Assembly: GCA_025965735.1 (NCBI GenBank)
Contig: JAOPWK010000048.1
Span: 1-17,772 of the forward strand
Length of the DNA: 17,772 bases
Origin: Frankiales bacterium
GTDB lineage: Bacteria; Actinomycetota; Actinomycetes; Mycobacteriales; SCTD01
Direction: 5' to 3'
Shown: piece after piece, positions 14,666-17,772 of the stretch
Layout: every line of letters begins with the position of its first letter
Numbering within the stretch: position 1 is the stretch's first letter
The notes under the pieces: model-generated
What the model saw: only the letters and a program-made list of their open reading frames with translations
Told to the model about the DNA's origin: nothing
Database searches by the model: none
Made by a program: the position numbers and the translations under genes

Positions 14666-16293
14666 ACCCGTCCACCGCCCTGGCTCGCGTGCTGGTCGAC
14701 GAGCTGGTGCGCGGCGGCGTGCGCGAGGCGGTGCTGTCGCCGGGCTCGCGCTCCGCGCCGCTGGCCTTCGCGCTGCACGACGCCGACCGGACCGGCCGGC
14801 TGCGGCTGCACGTCCGGATCGACGAGCGGTCGGCCGCGTTCCTCGCGCTCGGGCTGGCCAAGGAGTCCGGCCGGCCGGTGCCGGTCGTCACGACCAGCGG
14901 CACCGCCACCGCCAACCTGCACCCGGCCGTTCTGGAGGCCTCGCAGGCCGGCGTCCCCCTGCTGCTGCTCACGGCCGACCGTCCGCCGGAGCTGCGTGGC
15001 AGCGGCGCGAACCAGACCGTCGACCAGGTCCACCTGTACGGCGACGCAGTACGGCTGTTCGTCGAGGTAGGCGCGCCCGAGGAGCGGGCCGGCCAGAACG
15101 CCTACTGGCGCGCGATGACCTGCCGCGCCCTGGCCGCTGCGCAGCACGACCCCGGGCCGGTGCACCTCAACCTGGGGCTGCGCGAGCCGCTGGTGCCCGA
15201 GGACGGCGAGTGGGTCGAGCCGCTGGACGGGCGCCCGGACGGCGCGCCCTGGACCGCTGTGCTCCCGGCGGAGGCGATCCCGCCGCAGGACGACCTGCCG
15301 GCGCGCACCGTGGTCGTGATCGGCGACTGCACAGCAGATCTCGCGGACGTGGCGCTGCGGCTCGCCGCCGCCCGCGGGTTCCCCGTGGTGGCGGAACCCT
15401 CCAGCAGCGCCTGGTCCGACGAGGTCGTGCGGGCAGCGGAGCTGGTGCTCGGCGTCCCCGGCTGGCTCGACGCGCACGCGCCCGACCGGGTGCTGGTGGT
15501 CGGGCGGCCGACGCTGTCCCGCGTCGTGGCCCGGCTCGTCGGAGTCGCACCCGCAGACGTCGTCGGCGTGCAGGCGCGGTGGACCGACCCCGCCCGCCGG
15601 GCCTCGCGCGTGCTGCCGGGCGTGCCGTCGCCGGACGGTCCGGTGGACGCCTCCTGGCTGCCGTCATGGGTGGAGGCGGGACGCGCCGCGCGCAAGGCGG
15701 TGGATGACGTGCTGGGCGAGGAGCTGTCCGAGCCGGCCGTCGCGGTCGAGGTCGTCGCGGCCGCAGGGGACCTGCTGGTGGTCGGCTCGTCCAAGCCGGT
15801 GCGCGACCTGTTCCTGGCCGGCGGGCGAGACGGCCTGCGCGTGCTGGCGAACCGCGGTGCAGCCGGCATCGACGGGACCGTCTCGACGGCCGTCGGGGCT
15901 GCACTGGCACACGGCGCCCGCACGCTCGCGCTGCTCGGCGACCTGACGTTCCTGCACGACGCGAACGGTCTCGTGACCGGACCCGCTGAGCCGCGGCCCG
16001 ACCTCACCATCGTGGTCGTGAACAACGACGGCGGCGCCATCTTCGGGATGCTCGAGCAGGGGGCACCGGAGCACGCTGAGGCGTTCGAGCGGGTCTTCGG
16101 CACCCCGCACGGCGTGGACCTGCAGGCGTTGTGCGCCGCCACGCGCACGCCGTACTCCCTCGCCACCTCGCGGGAGCAGCTGCGAGCGGAGCTGCACGGC
16201 GAGGGCCTTCGCGTGGTCGAGGTGCGGACCGACCGCGCGGCGGCCGTCGCCCTGGACCGGGAGCTGCGGGAAGCGGTCCGCTCAGCTCTGTAG
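14662..16293 (+). CDS. menD: SEPHCHC synthase (thiamine-diphosphate enzyme)
   Basis: MenD decarboxylates 2-oxoglutarate and adds the product to isochorismate to give SEPHCHC. The protein is 543 aa with a GTG start overlapping the menC stop. The catalytic Glu that activates thiamine diphosphate is E55 (HVRIDERSAAFLALGLAK). The isochorismate-side TTSGTATANLHPAV follows. The C-terminal ThDP/Mg motif begins at LLGDLTFLHDANGL and ends VVVNNDGGAIFGMLEQG, in the GD-x(n)-NN pattern. The open frame extends upstream to 14599, but that part lies within menC in another frame. Its 3' end overlaps the convergent menF by 12 nt. Confidence 0.95.
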   Translation: MNPSTALARVLVDELVRGGVREAVLSPGSRSAPLAFALHDADRTGRLRLHVRIDERSAAFLALGLAKESGRPVPVVTTSGTATANLHPAVLEASQAGVPLLLLTADRPPELRGSGANQTVDQVHLYGDAVRLFVEVGAPEERAGQNAYWRAMTCRALAAAQHDPGPVHLNLGLREPLVPEDGEWVEPLDGRPDGAPWTAVLPAEAIPPQDDLPARTVVVIGDCTADLADVALRLAAARGFPVVAEPSSSAWSDEVVRAAELVLGVPGWLDAHAPDRVLVVGRPTLSRVVARLVGVAPADVVGVQARWTDPARRASRVLPGVPSPDGPVDASWLPSWVEAGRAARKAVDDVLGEELSEPAVAVEVVAAAGDLLVVGSSKPVRDLFLAGGRDGLRVLANRGAAGIDGTVSTAVGAALAHGARTLALLGDLTFLHDANGLVTGPAEPRPDLTIVVVNNDGGAIFGMLEQGAPEHAEAFERVFGTPHGVDLQALCAATRTPYSLATSREQLRAELHGEGLRVVEVRTDRAAAVALDRELREAVRSAL

Positions 16294-17520
16294 GGCGTCC
16301 CGCATCGGGATCAGCTTGGCGTTGCTCTCGGCCAGCTCGTGCAGCGGCTGCGAGCCGGCGACGATGCCGCAGCCGGCGAACAGCCGGAGCCGACGCGGGT
16401 CCTGCGGGTCCACCTCTGCGCAGCGCAGCGCGATCCCCCACTCGCCGTCGCCCCGGGCGTCCAGCCAGCCGACCGGACCGGCGTAGCGGCCGCGCGCGAG
16501 CCCCTCGATCTCGCGGATGACCTCGAGCGCCACCTCGGTAGGGCTGCCGCAGACGGCCGCGCTCGGGTGCAGCGAGGCCAGCAGCTGCAGGCTGGTCGCG
16601 CCGTCGGCGACGACGCCGCGCACGTCGGTGGCCAGGTGCATGACGTTGTGCAGCTCGAGGACGAACGGCGCTGCGGGCACCTCCACCTCGGCGCAGTGCA
16701 GGGCGAGGGCGTCGACCACGGACCGGACCCCGTACCCGTGCTCCTCGACGTCCTTGATGCTGCGGCCCAGCGCCGCACCGCGGCGGCTGTCCTCGTTGAC
16801 GTCGCCCGTGCGGCGCAGGGTGCCGGCGAGGACGCGCGAGGTGGCGACGCCGTCCTGCAGCCGCACGAGCATCTCCGGCGTCGCCCCGAGCAGCCCGTCG
16901 ACGGCGAAGGCCCAGCAGCCGGGGTAGTCCTCGGCCAGCCGACGCAGCGGCCAGCGCAGGTCGACCGGCTCGTCGGCGCGGGCGTCGAGCGCGCGGGCCA
17001 GCACGACCTTCTCCAGGTCGCCGGCCCGGATGCGCGCGACGCCCTGCGCCACCGTGGTCATCCACTGCGCGCTGGTGATCTCGCCGTCGGAGAACACGAC
17101 GGAGGAGGGCGCTCGCAACGGCGTGCGGCCCTGCTCCTGGACCGGCAGGCCGATGGTGGTGCGCCACCAGGTGCCGCCGCGGTGGCCGACCACCACCTGC
17201 GGCACGACCAGCACCGACGAGCCGCGCGAGGGGTCGAAGGCGAAGGAGCCGAAGGCCACCAGCCCGGTGCCGGGCAGCTCGACCTCGTCCTGCACGGAGG
17301 CGCGGCCCACGAGCGCGTCCCACCAGGCCTGCGCCTCGGCGAAGCGGTTCGGGCCACGCAGCGTGAAGCGGGCGCTCTCGCCCCAGCCGACCAGCCCCTC
17401 GCCGTCCTGCACCCACGCGAGCGCGCCCTGGCCGTCCGGCAGCAGGTCGAGCAGCGCGTCGGCCTCGTCCACGCGCACGGTGGACACCGTCAGCAGGGAG
17501 GGCGCGGCCGCGATGGTCAC
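16282..17520 (-). CDS. menF: Isochorismate synthase
   Basis: This enzyme converts chorismate to isochorismate, the committed step toward menaquinone. The protein is 412 aa and belongs to the chorismate-binding family. The general-base Lys is K171 in GDLEKVVLARAL. Other family blocks are AGTLRRTGDVNEDSRRG, LHPSAAVCGSPTEVAL, IREIEGLARGRYAGPVGW and LFAGCGIVAGSQPLHELAE. Genomic linkage to menD favours a menaquinone role over a siderophore (EntC/DhbC) role. The start is GTG at 17520 (MTIAAAPSLL); no earlier in-frame start exists, but the SD is poor (only GGGG adjacent). It is transcribed toward menD and away from the gene at 17601. Confidence 0.92.
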   Translation of the reverse strand: MTIAAAPSLLTVSTVRVDEADALLDLLPDGQGALAWVQDGEGLVGWGESARFTLRGPNRFAEAQAWWDALVGRASVQDEVELPGTGLVAFGSFAFDPSRGSSVLVVPQVVVGHRGGTWWRTTIGLPVQEQGRTPLRAPSSVVFSDGEITSAQWMTTVAQGVARIRAGDLEKVVLARALDARADEPVDLRWPLRRLAEDYPGCWAFAVDGLLGATPEMLVRLQDGVATSRVLAGTLRRTGDVNEDSRRGAALGRSIKDVEEHGYGVRSVVDALALHCAEVEVPAAPFVLELHNVMHLATDVRGVVADGATSLQLLASLHPSAAVCGSPTEVALEVIREIEGLARGRYAGPVGWLDARGDGEWGIALRCAEVDPQDPRRLRLFAGCGIVAGSQPLHELAESNAKLIPMRDALQS

Positions 17521-17587
17521 ACCCCAGGGTAGGCATCGCCGCGCGCAGCAGCACGCTGGCGAGATCGCGCGGCGGGTCGCTGCGCCG

Positions 17588-17593
17588 TACGGT
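17588..17593 (+). promoter_or_regulatory. Candidate -10 element of a leaderless transcript
   Basis: TACGGT fits the actinobacterial TANNNT -10 box and ends 7 nt before the ATG at 17601. That is the distance expected if transcription starts at the ATG itself. No clear -35 is visible. Confidence 0.4.
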
Positions 17594-17600
17594 TCAGGGG

Positions 17601-17772
17601 ATGACGGACCTGTGCTCGGCGTCCTCGCGGCTGCGCGAGGAGCCGCTGACGGCGACCGCCAGCCGGGTCGACCGCTGGCTGCTCGTCGAGCACCGAGGGG
17701 CGTGGGGGCCGCAGTCCGTGCCGAGCAGCCGGATGCCGCGTGCGCTGGCGCTGCTCCTGGCCGACGTGGCCG
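17601..17772 (+). CDS. Sucrase/ferredoxin-like family protein (partial, N-terminus only)
   Basis: Fifty-seven residues are visible before the right edge, starting MTDLCSASSRLREEPL. The pattern CS..S..L.EPL.-TA-S-V-WLLVEHRGAWG matches the N-terminus of the sucrase/ferredoxin-like family, thioredoxin-fold proteins that may bind a 2Fe-2S cluster. Biological role not established. An AGGGG directly touches the ATG, too close to be a normal SD. It is divergent from menF with 80 nt between starts. Confidence 0.65.
   Translation, partial: MTDLCSASSRLREEPLTATASRVDRWLLVEHRGAWGPQSVPSSRMPRALALLLADVA

Overview
The window comes from the chromosome of a high-GC Gram-positive bacterium, most likely an aerobic actinomycete. 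The evidence is the very high GC content, the GTG and TTG start codons, the many 1- to 4-nt stop/start overlaps, the actinobacterial-type MenB and NuoE, and a menaquinone-saturation reductase (MenJ type) next to complex I. I cannot name the genus from the sequence alone.

Layout from left to right: (i) 1-6960, minus strand: the start of the complex I operon, transcribed nuoA-B-C-D-E-F-G, with nuoG running off the left edge. Most junctions overlap or abut. A 15-codon mini-ORF bridges nuoC and nuoD. (ii) 7026-8291, minus: a geranylgeranyl-reductase-family flavoprotein (menJ candidate) that probably heads the nuo transcript. In front of it, at 8307-8328, is a perfect inverted repeat matching the operator of the NADH/NAD+ sensor Rex. 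(iii) 8448-9140, minus: menG. (iv) 9267-10721, plus: an unusual two-gene unit in the opposite orientation to its neighbours. It encodes a 74-aa, strongly acidic, Cys-free repeat peptide, then a 13-bp hairpin, then a JmjC/cupin Fe(II)/2-oxoglutarate oxygenase. (v) 10809-13659, minus: menB-menE-menA. (vi) 13682-16293, plus: menC-menD. (vii) 16282-17520, minus: isochorismate synthase (menF). (viii) 17601 to the right edge, plus: the start of a sucrase/ferredoxin-like gene, possibly leaderless.

Together the conserved genes make menaquinone from chorismate (MenF, MenD, MenC, MenE, MenB, MenA, MenG), probably saturate part of its side chain (MenJ), and feed NADH electrons into it through complex I. 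MenH, the DHNA-CoA thioesterase and the polyprenyl diphosphate synthase are not in the window.

The part most likely to be undescribed is the repeat peptide plus JmjC oxygenase pair. Its layout (strong SD, small repetitive peptide, intercistronic hairpin, modifying-enzyme candidate) resembles a RiPP-type precursor/enzyme cassette or a dedicated oxygenase/substrate pair. The second most interesting feature is the Rex operator placed so that menJ and complex I could be controlled together.
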